Part shown: piece by piece, positions 24,865 to 33,380 of the stretch
Numbering within the stretch: the first letter of the stretch is position 1
Layout of the letters: each line of letters opens with the position of its first letter
Assembly: GCA_036271875.1 (NCBI GenBank)
Contig: DATAZU010000039.1
Coordinates: forward strand, 6,580 to 70,579
Source: Galbitalea sp036271875
GTDB taxonomy: Bacteria; Actinomycetota; Actinomycetes; Actinomycetales; Microbacteriaceae
Length of the DNA: 64,000 bases
Direction: 5' to 3'
Notes under the pieces: generated by a model
What the model was told of the DNA's origin: nothing
What the model saw: the letters and a program-made list of their open reading frames with translations, nothing else
The model's database searches: none
Made by a program: the position numbers and the translations under genes

Positions 24865-25515
24865 ATGCGAGTTATGAAGCGCAATTCGATTGCGGCAATC
24901 ACACTCGCCGCTGTGGCCGTATTCGGTCTGGCGGCATGTTCATCCATGGCAACCACGGCGACGCCCAAGGCGAAGCACACGGCGAGTGCTCCCGCGAAGG
25001 CCAATCCGGCGGCGGACCTGGTCGGCAGTGGATGCGCAGGCTACGCGAAGCAGGTTCCGAACGGGGCCGGTTCTATCGTCGGTATGTCGCAGGATCCGGT
25101 CGCGGTCGCTGCCTCCAACAATCCGCTTCTGACCACCCTGGTCAAGGCGGTATCGGGCAAGTTGAACCCGAAGGTCAACCTGGTCTCGACCCTCGACGGT
25201 TCGCAGTTCACTGTCTTCGCTCCGGTCGACTCCGCGTTCGCGAAGCTTCCGGCCGCGACGGTCACCGCACTTGAGCAGCCTGCGAATGCCGCGCTGCTCA
25301 CGAGCATCCTGACCTATCACGTGGTCCCCGGTGAGATCCTGCCCGCCAACATCGACGGAACTCACACCACTGTCGAGGGCCAGGATCTCACGGTTACCGG
25401 CTCCGGCAACGACATCATGGTCAACGGTTCCAGCGTGATCTGTGGTGGCGTGCACACGGCAAACGCGACGGTATACCTGATCGACACTGTACTGAGCGTT
25501 CCAGCCAAGAAGTAG
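24865..25515 (+). CDS. Fasciclin-domain lipoprotein (MPT83-like)
   Basis: The 216-residue product has a lipoprotein signal ending LAAC (Cys about 28), an Ala/Lys/Pro linker, and one fasciclin (FAS1) domain from about residue 80 to the end, with QFTVFAPVDSAFAKLP and ILTYHVVPGEILPAN. The segment GMSQDPVAVAASNNP closely resembles mycobacterial MPT70/MPT83. These are abundant surface or secreted proteins, with one internal disulfide (the GSGC and VICGG cysteines). Start ATG 24865 follows AAGGAG. Confidence 0.88.
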   Translation: MRVMKRNSIAAITLAAVAVFGLAACSSMATTATPKAKHTASAPAKANPAADLVGSGCAGYAKQVPNGAGSIVGMSQDPVAVAASNNPLLTTLVKAVSGKLNPKVNLVSTLDGSQFTVFAPVDSAFAKLPAATVTALEQPANAALLTSILTYHVVPGEILPANIDGTHTTVEGQDLTVTGSGNDIMVNGSSVICGGVHTANATVYLIDTVLSVPAKK

Positions 25516-25533
25516 CCTCCGTCCACACGGCAG

Positions 25534-25567
25534 ACGGCCCGGCGCGATTCGTTTCGCGGCGGGCCGT
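25534..25567 (+). terminator. Hairpin between the two fasciclin genes
   Basis: ACGGCCCG (25534-25541) pairs with CGGGCCGT (25560-25567), with inner pairing CGCGA/TCGCG. It lies 19 bases after the stop of the first fasciclin gene. There is no T-tract, so it may attenuate rather than fully end transcription. Confidence 0.55.
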
Positions 25568-25666
25568 TCGCGCGCGCTCGCCCCGAACTGGGGCCGCGAC
25601 TCAGTGGTGTGGCGTACTGGCATCCCGGGAGGATGAGACATACATTTCTAATCCGAGGAGATTGTC

Positions 25667-26323
25667 TTGGCCAGAACTGAGCTGCTTGCTGCGGTCGCCA
25701 GCATCCTGATCGTTGCGGGTGTGCTCGCGATACCGCTAGCCGCACCAACTCAGACGACAGACGCACCCGCCGCTGTTCCGCGACCGCTCGGGACCCCGAC
25801 CGCGACGGCCACGCCGTCGGCCGCAAACCTCGTGGGATCCGGCTGCGCCGCGTATCAGAAGAAAGTTCCGACCGGCCAGGGGTCGGTCGTCGGGATGTCG
25901 CAGGAGCCGGTCGCGATCGCCGCGGCCAACAACCCGATGCTCACCACCCTCACCTCGGCCCTATGGGGCAAGCTGAATCCCACGGTTAATCTGGTCAGCA
26001 CCCTGGACTCCGGGCAATACACCGTCTTCGCTCCCGTCGACTCCGCGTTTGCCAAGCTGCCCGCCGCGACCATCGCTTCCCTGAAACTGCCCGCGAACGC
26101 AAAGCAACTGTCGAGCATCCTCGAGTTCCACGTGGTCAAGGGCGAACTGCTGCCGGCCAACGTCGACGGCCTGCTGCCAACGCTCCAGGGCGGGATGCTG
26201 ACGGTCAAGGGGTCTGGCGCCGGGATCACCGTAAACGGGGCGAGCGTCATTTGCGGCGGCATCCAGACAGCAAATGCGACCGTCTATCTAATCGACACCG
26301 TTCTCACGCCCCCGGCGAACTGA
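25667..26323 (+). CDS. Fasciclin-domain secreted protein (MPT70-like)
   Basis: The 218-residue paralogue of the preceding gene has a signal/anchor segment (ELLAAVASILIVAGVLAIPLA) without a lipobox cysteine, then the same GSGCAAYQKKV, GMSQEPVAIAAANNP and FAS1 motifs (YTVFAPVDSAFAKLP). The lipoprotein/secreted pairing mirrors MPT83/MPT70. Start is TTG 25667 with GAGGAG about 9 bases upstream. It ends 4 bp before the convergent second dipZ gene. Confidence 0.85.
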   Translation: MARTELLAAVASILIVAGVLAIPLAAPTQTTDAPAAVPRPLGTPTATATPSAANLVGSGCAAYQKKVPTGQGSVVGMSQEPVAIAAANNPMLTTLTSALWGKLNPTVNLVSTLDSGQYTVFAPVDSAFAKLPAATIASLKLPANAKQLSSILEFHVVKGELLPANVDGLLPTLQGGMLTVKGSGAGITVNGASVICGGIQTANATVYLIDTVLTPPAN

Positions 26324-26327
26324 CCCA

Positions 26328-28058
26328 CTACCCGAAGGTAAACGAGTACACCGTTACCCCGGGCGAAACAGTCACATCGACCGCGCCCTGGTGAATCGTG
26401 GCCGTCTTGGCCAGGGGATATGAGTTCGGGAATCCGCCGACCTTCTGCGTGTAAGACTTGCCGCCGATTCGGTATTTGACGGTGCCGGATCCGCCGACGA
26501 CGATCCGAACCTCGCTCGCGTGATAGTTCAGCCGGATCCGGCCGCCGGTTGGCGCCGTGATTCCGTTGAAGGTGAGCGTCCACGGCCCGTCGAGTGCGAA
26601 GCTGTCGGCGGCGAGCGCCTTCGGAAAGGTGAAGTCGTGAGTGCCCGCGTCGTATGACCCGGTGCCCGCGTAGTTCTTCATCGTCCCGAGGCTGACGTAG
26701 GTTTCCTGCGTGGTCGACCCGGCCAGGGGCGTGGTGTCCTGCGTATCGGTCGGAGCTGGCAGCGTCTCTCCCGGATGTGCGTCAAGCAGTAGCTGGCGGA
26801 TGTGTGCTTCGGTCGTGGCGTAACCACCTTCACCGAGCGAAATCTGACGCACGACACCGCGTGCGTCAATGAGATAGTCCGCCGGCCAATAGCGGTTGCG
26901 ATAGTTGGTCCAGGTGGCGAGGTGATTGTCGAGGGCGACCGGGTAGTCAATGTTGAACCGGGCCGCGCCATCCATCACGTTTCCCGGCACTTTCTCGAAG
27001 GCATACTCCGGCGAGTGCACTCCGATGACCTCGAGCCCGAGCGACTTGTACTCGTTGTACCAATTCACGATGTGCGGAAGCGAGCGCTGGCAGTTGATGC
27101 AGGAGTACGCCCAGAAGTCGATGAGGATGACCTTTCCCTTCAGCCCCTTAATCGTCAGTGGTTTGTCATGCGGCGTGTTGAACCACTGCTGGATGCCTTC
27201 GATCGACGGAGCCTGACCGCAACTCTGCAGCACGGGCGAGTCCTCCGTGCACTTGCTCAGGTTCTTGTTTTGGGAGTTGACCAGGCCGGCAAGATCGAGT
27301 TGCTGGGACACCGCATCCGACGCTCCGAAGCTCGTCTCTATCGACTGCGTGTAGTCGGGAATGAGGCGCTGTACGGCACCGGGAATATCGAAGAAAAGAC
27401 CGATCGCGAGGGCGATCATGACCACGCCACCGACGATTCGAATCGTGCGTTCGTGACGACGGAACGACTTAAGTCGTTCCGCGATGCCGCGGCCAGCCAG
27501 CGCGAAGATGAGCAGCGGAATTGCGGCACCAATCGCGAAGAAGAGAGTCAGGACGATCGTGCCAACACCGATTGACCCGGTCGATCCGGCCACGGAGATC
27601 GCGGCGAGAACCGGGCCGGCGCATGGCACGTACACCGTGCCGAGCGCAATGCCGAGCACGAACCCGCCCCGCGAGGGATCCACGGTTGCCTTCGGCAGGA
27701 ATGCGAACGGCCGCTCGAGAAAGTGCTGGAGTTTCGGGATGATCATCCCGAGCCCGATGACGATGAGCACAATGGTGCCAGCCCAGACCAGGAAATCCTG
27801 TGGCAGGTGCAGGATCGCCAGGACGAAGGATCCGACCAGCGTGAAGACGCTGAAGCTCACGACCAGCCCGACGACGACCAGGTATGGCCGCGACGTTCGA
27901 ATCCGTTCCGGCTTAGCGTCTGGGCCGGGAATGCGCACCTTACGCGCGGCCTGAACCCCGCCAGAGAAGAAAATGACCGGCAGGACGGGAATGATGCACG
28001 GGGAGATGCCGGTGATGAGTCCGCCGACAATCCCAATGAGCGCAAGGGAGAACAGCAC
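26328..28058 (-). CDS. dipZ: DipZ-type fusion, second copy
   Basis: The 576-residue product has the same plan as the copy at 22819: CcdA-like helices with SPCIIPVLP and VPCAGPVLA, thioredoxin-like FWAYSCINCQRSLP near residue 320, and a C-terminal beta domain. GTG 28058 is chosen because it has the ribosome binding site TAGGAG 8 bases upstream and aligns with the start of the other copy (LFSLALIGIVGGLITGISPC); the frame is open further upstream but without support. Convergent with the MPT70-like gene. Confidence 0.9.
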   Translation of the reverse strand: MLFSLALIGIVGGLITGISPCIIPVLPVIFFSGGVQAARKVRIPGPDAKPERIRTSRPYLVVVGLVVSFSVFTLVGSFVLAILHLPQDFLVWAGTIVLIVIGLGMIIPKLQHFLERPFAFLPKATVDPSRGGFVLGIALGTVYVPCAGPVLAAISVAGSTGSIGVGTIVLTLFFAIGAAIPLLIFALAGRGIAERLKSFRRHERTIRIVGGVVMIALAIGLFFDIPGAVQRLIPDYTQSIETSFGASDAVSQQLDLAGLVNSQNKNLSKCTEDSPVLQSCGQAPSIEGIQQWFNTPHDKPLTIKGLKGKVILIDFWAYSCINCQRSLPHIVNWYNEYKSLGLEVIGVHSPEYAFEKVPGNVMDGAARFNIDYPVALDNHLATWTNYRNRYWPADYLIDARGVVRQISLGEGGYATTEAHIRQLLLDAHPGETLPAPTDTQDTTPLAGSTTQETYVSLGTMKNYAGTGSYDAGTHDFTFPKALAADSFALDGPWTLTFNGITAPTGGRIRLNYHASEVRIVVGGSGTVKYRIGGKSYTQKVGGFPNSYPLAKTATIHQGAVDVTVSPGVTVYSFTFG

Positions 28059-28135
28059 GACGGCTCCTAGAGACTCGGGTATCTGATTTAGCTTCGGCGC
28101 GGAACGGTCTGTTGATTGCCCCCCAGTTAGAGGGT

Positions 28136-28157
28136 CGGTCCCCCTTAAGGAGGACCG
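28136..28157. promoter_or_regulatory. 22-bp dyad between dipZ and the VOC gene
   Basis: CGGTCC (28136-28141) and GGACCG (28152-28157) flank the palindrome CCTTAAGG (28143-28150); only the pair 28142/28151 breaks the symmetry. It lies about 80 bp upstream of dipZ and 35 bp upstream of the VOC gene, as expected for an operator in a divergent region. No regulator is encoded nearby. Confidence 0.4.
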
Positions 28158-28191
28158 GAATGCTGCTGCCGCGCGCCCGGTTGCATGGAGT

Positions 28192-29058
28192 ATGACCTCT
28201 GCAGACGTCTTGGCGGCGGACACGGCGATGGGTCCGGTCACTCTGCTGGTGGCCGATCTGGATGCCATGACGGCCTACTATCGCGATGCCGTCGCACTCG
28301 AGGTGCTCCGACAGGAGGGGACGCGAGTCACGTTGGGACGCGGCACGAATCCGGTTCTGATCCTGGAGCATTCACCCGCGCTGAAGCACGCCGGTCCACA
28401 CGACGCCGGGCTGTACCACACGGCCATCCTGTTCGACACCGAGCGCGCCCTCGCCGCGGCCGTGTATTCGGTCGCGTCGCGGCATCCCGGGTCGTTCACG
28501 GGTAGTGCCGACCATCTGGTGTCGAAGGCGTTCTATTTCACCGATCCGGAAGGCAACGGCGTCGAGCTGTACTGGGATCGCGACCGCAGCCAGTGGAGCT
28601 GGGCGCACGGCACGATTGAAATGGGCACGCTGTTTCTCGATCCAAACGAGTTTCTGCGGGCCAATCTCACGCCGGAGGTCATCGAGAACCCTGTCGAAGG
28701 CGGTGCCAGGGTCGGTCACGTTCATCTTTCGGTAGGAGACACGGCGAGCGCGCGGGACTTCTACGTCGACCGCCTCGGATTTGAACAGACCGTCGAGATG
28801 CCGGGGCAGGCCCTGTTCGTGAGCGCGGGCATGTACCACCACCACATGGCGATGAACGTGTGGAACAGTCGTGGTGCCGGACGCCGCTCGCAAACGCTGG
28901 GGCTCGGCGGGGTTGACATCCTTGTTCCCACGCACGACGATCTCGGCTCCCTCCGCGAGCGCATGGACCACTACGGTGTTGCGACGCGAAACGACGGCAG
29001 GTCCGTCGCCTTCGAGGACCCGTGGGCCAATCAGATTTCCGTGAGCGTCGCGCGATAG
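28192..29058 (+). CDS. VOC-family (glyoxalase/extradiol dioxygenase-like) protein, CatE type
   Basis: The 288-residue product contains two or more vicinal-oxygen-chelate modules (residues about 10-125 and 160-285) like catechol-2,3-dioxygenase CatE homologues. Likely metal ligands are the His of LYHTAILF, the Glu of NGVELYWDRD and the His of VGHVHLSVGD. The substrate is unknown. It starts a run of three tightly spaced genes that ends before purS. Confidence 0.85.
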   Translation: MTSADVLAADTAMGPVTLLVADLDAMTAYYRDAVALEVLRQEGTRVTLGRGTNPVLILEHSPALKHAGPHDAGLYHTAILFDTERALAAAVYSVASRHPGSFTGSADHLVSKAFYFTDPEGNGVELYWDRDRSQWSWAHGTIEMGTLFLDPNEFLRANLTPEVIENPVEGGARVGHVHLSVGDTASARDFYVDRLGFEQTVEMPGQALFVSAGMYHHHMAMNVWNSRGAGRRSQTLGLGGVDILVPTHDDLGSLRERMDHYGVATRNDGRSVAFEDPWANQISVSVAR

Positions 29059-29061
29059 GTT

Positions 29062-29799
29062 ATGGCGGTGTCCGTGAATCCGCGTTACTCGAGGCTGGTA
29101 GCGGTATTGCTCGGTGCCGTTGTGCTCCCGCAGGCGCGCCGTGCCAGGCGAGTGATCCCGCGGCTCCCGGACGCCGCGCAGCCATGGTCTGGCAGGGTGC
29201 CCGGTCGGGATCCGGTCAGCATTCTGGTGCTTGGCGACTCGACAGCGGCGGGCGTTGGTGCCCAGACCCAGGATGACGCCCTGCCGGGCAATCTCGCGCG
29301 GCGGCTCTCGCGCGAATGGGAGCGCGGTGCGAGCTGGCGCGCAGTCGGCGAGAATGGCGCAACCACGCAGGACATCGTGCGCCGCTACCTGGCCGAAGCG
29401 ACAGCAGAAAAGTACGATCTGATTTTCTTGTCGATCGGCGCGAACGACGCGCTGACCCTGCGGTCGCGGGCCGCCTTTCGACGCGACTTCCGCACCATCC
29501 TTCGTCGCCTTCGATCGGTATCGCCGAAGGCACTGATCCTGGTTTCGAGCTTCCCGGGCTTCGGACAGTTCGCCTCGCTGCCTAATCCGCTGCGGTGGGC
29601 GCTCGCGCTGCATTCTCGGAGTCTCGAGGAGTCCGCGCGGCGGTTCGTGCGGTCAGAACCCGGGGTTGTCATGTCGCCTCCCGCACCCGAGTACACGGAC
29701 GGATTCTTCGCGACCGACGGCTTTCATCCGAGCGCGCAGGGCTACCGGGAATGGGTCGACTTCGCACTCGCCGACGCCAAACTCGTTCGCACGCCGTGA
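29062..29799 (+). CDS. SGNH/GDSL-family hydrolase
   Basis: The 245-residue product has an N-terminal hydrophobic/basic segment that may anchor it or act as a signal, then the SGNH fold: block I VLGDSTAAGVG (Ser about 60), block III GANDALT (about 127) and block V DGFHPSAQGYREW (Asp-x-x-His, about 219). Members hydrolyse esters of lipids or sugars. Start ATG 29062 is 3 bp after the VOC stop; its own stop overlaps the next GTG. Confidence 0.85.
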   Translation: MAVSVNPRYSRLVAVLLGAVVLPQARRARRVIPRLPDAAQPWSGRVPGRDPVSILVLGDSTAAGVGAQTQDDALPGNLARRLSREWERGASWRAVGENGATTQDIVRRYLAEATAEKYDLIFLSIGANDALTLRSRAAFRRDFRTILRRLRSVSPKALILVSSFPGFGQFASLPNPLRWALALHSRSLEESARRFVRSEPGVVMSPPAPEYTDGFFATDGFHPSAQGYREWVDFALADAKLVRTP

Positions 29800-30428
29800 G
29801 AAACCTGCGGTCGGTTGCCGACGCGATCGACGCGATCGAAAACGCGCCGCGAACCAGCGGCAGGCTCATCGTCGGGATCACGGGGGCTCCGGGCGCTGGC
29901 AAGTCAACCGTCGCGGCCGCGATGGTCGAAGTGCTTGGACCGACGGCGGCACTGCTCCCCATGGACGGGTTCCACCTCCCCCAGGCCACCCTCGTTGAAT
30001 TCGGGCGACGAGATCGGATGGGCGCTCCTGACACCTTTGATGTTCCCGCCCTGCTCGCTCTGCTCGCCGCCATCCGAGTCCCTATCGAAAACTCAGGAGA
30101 TCCGCTGAGCGCGCCCGGCTTCGACCGCGAAGCGGAGGAGCCCGTCCCTGGCGCGATTCACATATCTCCTGAAATTTCGACCGTGGTGGTTGAGGGGAAC
30201 TACCTTTTGCTCGACTCGGGCGGCTGGGCGGCCGTCGCGGACTATCTCGACCTGAGTTTCTTCCTCGAGATCGATCTGGAGCTCCGCCGATCTCGGCTGA
30301 TCGCCCGGCACGAGAAGTACGGTAAAAGCCCCGCGGAGGCTCGAGCGTGGGCGCTCGGCCCGGACGAGGCGAACGCACGACTGATCGAAACGACCGCCGC
30401 GCGCGCGGACTACCGCCTGTCCCTCTAG
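29796..30428 (+). CDS. P-loop nucleoside/nucleotide kinase family protein
   Basis: The 210-residue product resembles uridine-kinase/phosphoribulokinase-like P-loop kinases: Walker A GITGAPGAGKSTVAAAM at about residue 28, PMDGFHLP after it, TVVVEGNYLLLD near 130, and the lid ELRRSRLIARHEKYGKSP. Members phosphorylate nucleosides, sugars or pantothenate; substrate is not certain. Start GTG 29796 overlaps the hydrolase stop (GTGA). Confidence 0.82.
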   Translation: MRNLRSVADAIDAIENAPRTSGRLIVGITGAPGAGKSTVAAAMVEVLGPTAALLPMDGFHLPQATLVEFGRRDRMGAPDTFDVPALLALLAAIRVPIENSGDPLSAPGFDREAEEPVPGAIHISPEISTVVVEGNYLLLDSGGWAAVADYLDLSFFLEIDLELRRSRLIARHEKYGKSPAEARAWALGPDEANARLIETTAARADYRLSL

Positions 30429-30446
30429 TGGCCCGCGACGCTCCGT

Positions 30447-30452
30447 TAGACT
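30447..30452 (+). promoter_or_regulatory. Probable -10 box of purS
   Basis: TAGACT lies exactly 6 bases before ATG 30459, giving a leaderless purS mRNA. The same hexamer is upstream of purF at 17450. No clear -35 element is seen. Confidence 0.5.
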
Positions 30453-30458
30453 TTTGGC

Positions 30459-30700
30459 ATGCCCACGATCGTCGTTGAAGTTATGCCAAAGCCTGCACTC
30501 CTCGACCCGCAGGGCAAGGCCGTCGTCGGCGCACTCGCGCGACTCGGCAAGACGGACTTCTCGGATGTCCGGATCGGCAAGCGCTTCGAGGTGACCGTGG
30601 ACCGCCCGGTGGATGACGCACTGCTGGCCGAGGTCCGTGAGTTGGCTAACGACGTGTTTTCGAACTCGGTCATCGAGGACGTCATCAGCGTGAGTGCTCT

Positions 30701-30704
<4 letters not shown>
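30459..30704 (+). CDS. purS: FGAM synthase subunit PurS
   Basis: The 81-residue product has the PurS ferredoxin-like fold (VVEVMPKPALLDPQGKAV, then VRIGKRFEV). It bridges PurQ and PurL in the three-part FGAM synthase that converts FGAR to FGAM with glutamine and ATP. It overlaps purQ by 4 bp (ATGA), but purL is 6.3 kb away instead of adjacent. Confidence 0.95.
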
Positions 30705-31393
<689 letters not shown>

Positions 31394-31398
31394 AGAGT

Positions 31399-31461
31399 CC
31401 GTGAGAGGTCCGAATCGACCCTTAAATCGACTGTTTAACGGTCGATTCGGACCTCTCACGG
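31399..31461. repeat. Sister palindrome A / two-way terminator (purQ-mscS)
   Basis: Arms 31399-31420 (starting CCGTGAGAGGTCCG) and 31440-31461 pair perfectly over 22 bp with a 19-base loop; GGTTTT follows. It fills the space between the stop codons of convergent purQ and the MscS gene. A near copy lies at 41227-41290, where a base change in one arm is matched by the complementary change in the other. Confidence 0.85.
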
Positions 31462-31465
31462 GGTT

Positions 31466-32686
31466 TTAGTTGCCCGTGGGGGTGTCTCGGATGATCGGGG
31501 TCGATGCCGTGAACTGGCTCGCTCGCTCGGCGCCGTCATCCCCCGTAAACAGTCCGATTTGATCCGTCTTCGGCGGTTCCTTCTTGCGAGACCGCGATCC
31601 GGTCCCCGCGCCTGTCGAAGGGCCGATCTCGTCGCCACCGATGGTGACCCGCGTGCGCGGCATGGTCTGCGGATTCTGGCTCTGGATCCAGTCGACCATC
31701 GATTCCCGCACGAAGCAGCGCAGGTCGAACAGTGTCGGTGAGTCTTTCGCACTGACGAGGATGCGCACGTGCACGAACCCGCCAATCGCATCCGTGACCT
31801 GCAGCACCTGGGTGCGCCCGTCCCAACTGGCGGTCTGCTTCAGGATCTCGCCCAACTGCGTTCGCATCTCCGCGGTGCTCACCCGCCAGTCCAGATCGAA
31901 GTCGACCTCTCCGAGCAGTTGGCTGCTGCTGCGCGTCCAGTTCTCGAACGGATTGCTCGTAAAGTACGTCGACGGGACGACCAGCCTGCGGTCATCCCAG
32001 ATGTGCACAACGACATACGTGAGAGTGATCTCTTCGATGCGCCCCCACTCCGCGTTCACGACGACAACGTCGTCCACCCGAATCGCGTCGGAAAACGCGA
32101 GTTGCACTCCCGCGAACACGTTGCCAAGCGTCGACTGGGCGGCGAGACCGGCAATGACGCTCAGCACTCCTGCCGATGCCAGCACGCTTGTGCCGAGCGC
32201 CTGGACTCCCGGGAACGTGAGCAACACCGATGCAAGACCGACAATCACGATGAGGACGACGAGCAGACGACGGACAATCAGGATCTGGGTCTGGGCTCGG
32301 CGCGCGATCCGGTTATCGGATGCTGCGACGTCGTAACGTCCGACGGCGAGCGTCAGGCCGTATCCGAGGAGGGCCGCGATCAGCCAGGTGGATGCGCAGA
32401 TCGTCAGAATGAGGAAGACATGGTTGATGTCACGATGCCACTGTTCGTTGGTCAGCACCGTCCAGGTAATGACGGGGAGGCTGATTTCCACGGCGATCCA
32501 CAGTGCAACGACGATCACCAGGATCCGGTACGCGTGACGCGACTTGGCGAACACCAGCCGTGCGCCCGATCGGCGCCTCGCCGCGCCTCGGGTGATGAGC
32601 GCCGTGATCACGATGACGACGAGAGCCGCGACAAGAGCGATCGCAATTGCGACCCCGAAACCGGGCCATGACTTCCAGACGAGCAT
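31466..32686 (-). CDS. MscS-family mechanosensitive channel with repeat-derived tail
   Basis: The 406-residue product has about four membrane helices (residues 8-32, 55-75, 90-112, 135-160), the pore-lining/TM3 region ASAGVLSVIAGLAAQSTLGN, and the MscS beta domain (AFSDAIRVDDVVVVNAEWG, RLVVPSTYFTSNP). It opens under membrane tension. The C-terminal 50 residues include GPSTGAGTGSR encoded by a dispersed repeat. ATG 32686 follows AGGAGG; the frame extends upstream but the longer start has no support. Confidence 0.9.
   Translation of the reverse strand: MLVWKSWPGFGVAIAIALVAALVVIVITALITRGAARRRSGARLVFAKSRHAYRILVIVVALWIAVEISLPVITWTVLTNEQWHRDINHVFLILTICASTWLIAALLGYGLTLAVGRYDVAASDNRIARRAQTQILIVRRLLVVLIVIVGLASVLLTFPGVQALGTSVLASAGVLSVIAGLAAQSTLGNVFAGVQLAFSDAIRVDDVVVVNAEWGRIEEITLTYVVVHIWDDRRLVVPSTYFTSNPFENWTRSSSQLLGEVDFDLDWRVSTAEMRTQLGEILKQTASWDGRTQVLQVTDAIGGFVHVRILVSAKDSPTLFDLRCFVRESMVDWIQSQNPQTMPRTRVTIGGDEIGPSTGAGTGSRSRKKEPPKTDQIGLFTGDDGAERASQFTASTPIIRDTPTGN
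31601..31624 (-). repeat. Dispersed repeat inside the MscS gene
   Basis: On the minus strand GGCCCTTCGACAGGCGCGGG and the following GACC match the element at 11826. It is read in the same frame in both genes, giving GPSTG[SA]GTG. Confidence 0.75.
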
Positions 32687-32713
32687 CCAGTCCTCCTGTG
32701 CAGATAACGTTAG

Positions 32714-33228
32714 CGACTGCTCGCCACGCCCCATACGCTGAGCCGCATAACATCCACGCCGCTCGCACGGCTTCTCATCGAGGTTCCCACACTGAACGAC
32801 CCGGAGCAGCCGTATTCGTATACCGTCGCGGGCGATGCGGTCGTTGGTATCTGGAACATGGTCAGCACGGAATACCTGGATCTGGTCGGAAAGAACGCCC
32901 GCAAGATCGATAAGGACGACTCGATCACCATGAAGTTCGATGAGAAGCGCGACAAGTTCGACATCACCGAGCGATGCGTCGACAGCTCGGGCGAACTCGG
33001 GGTGACGCCCGATGGCGGCCTCGGCCTGAGTACAGAGAAGAGCTTTTTTACGAGCAAGTCGACCTCGAAGGAATTCAGCTTCACCTTCGGAAGATGCCAA
33101 CAAGACCAAGGATGGCGTATCGCCCATCCTGAATTACAAGTTCGAGACCAAGATGGTTCAAGGATCCGCTGTTCGACTTCCTCAAGCAGCACGGCTGGAA
33201 GCCGAAGAGCAGCCTGTTTAACCACTGA
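32714..33228 (+). pseudogene. Degenerate gene of unknown family (5' truncated, two frameshifts)
   Basis: A coding-like frame is open from 32714, directly after an in-frame TAG, and reads ARLLIEVPTLNDPEQPYSY, then MVSTEYLDLVGKNARKIDK from 32858. Near 33092 the sense moves to the next frame (DANKTKDGVSPILNYKFET) and near 33162 it moves again (DPLFDFLKQHGWKPKSSL, stop at 33226-33228). Each step equals one extra base or two lost. No start codon with ribosome binding site is present at the 5' end, where the divergent MscS promoter now lies. The family is not recognised. Confidence 0.6.
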
Positions 33229-33380
33229 CTGTCTCCGTTCGGCGACGGGTCTCGATCGCCGCGCACCCTCGGCGAAGGTATCGAGCGCGCCACCCGGGTG
33301 TAGCGTTGGCCCGCTGGCACTCTGCGTACATCCGTGGGGGTCTGGCGACGCCTGACTGGTAAGCCTGAAGAGAGAACCCG

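Noticed and set aside
32858..33355. Intact 165-residue gene
   Set aside because: Only the first 78 codons look coding; the rest of this frame is Ser/Arg-rich noise and the sense continues in other frames.
33229..33380. Partial inverted repeat with GGGTCTCGAT and ATCGAG arms before the beta-helix gene
   Set aside because: The arms are too imperfect to call a repeat element from one copy.
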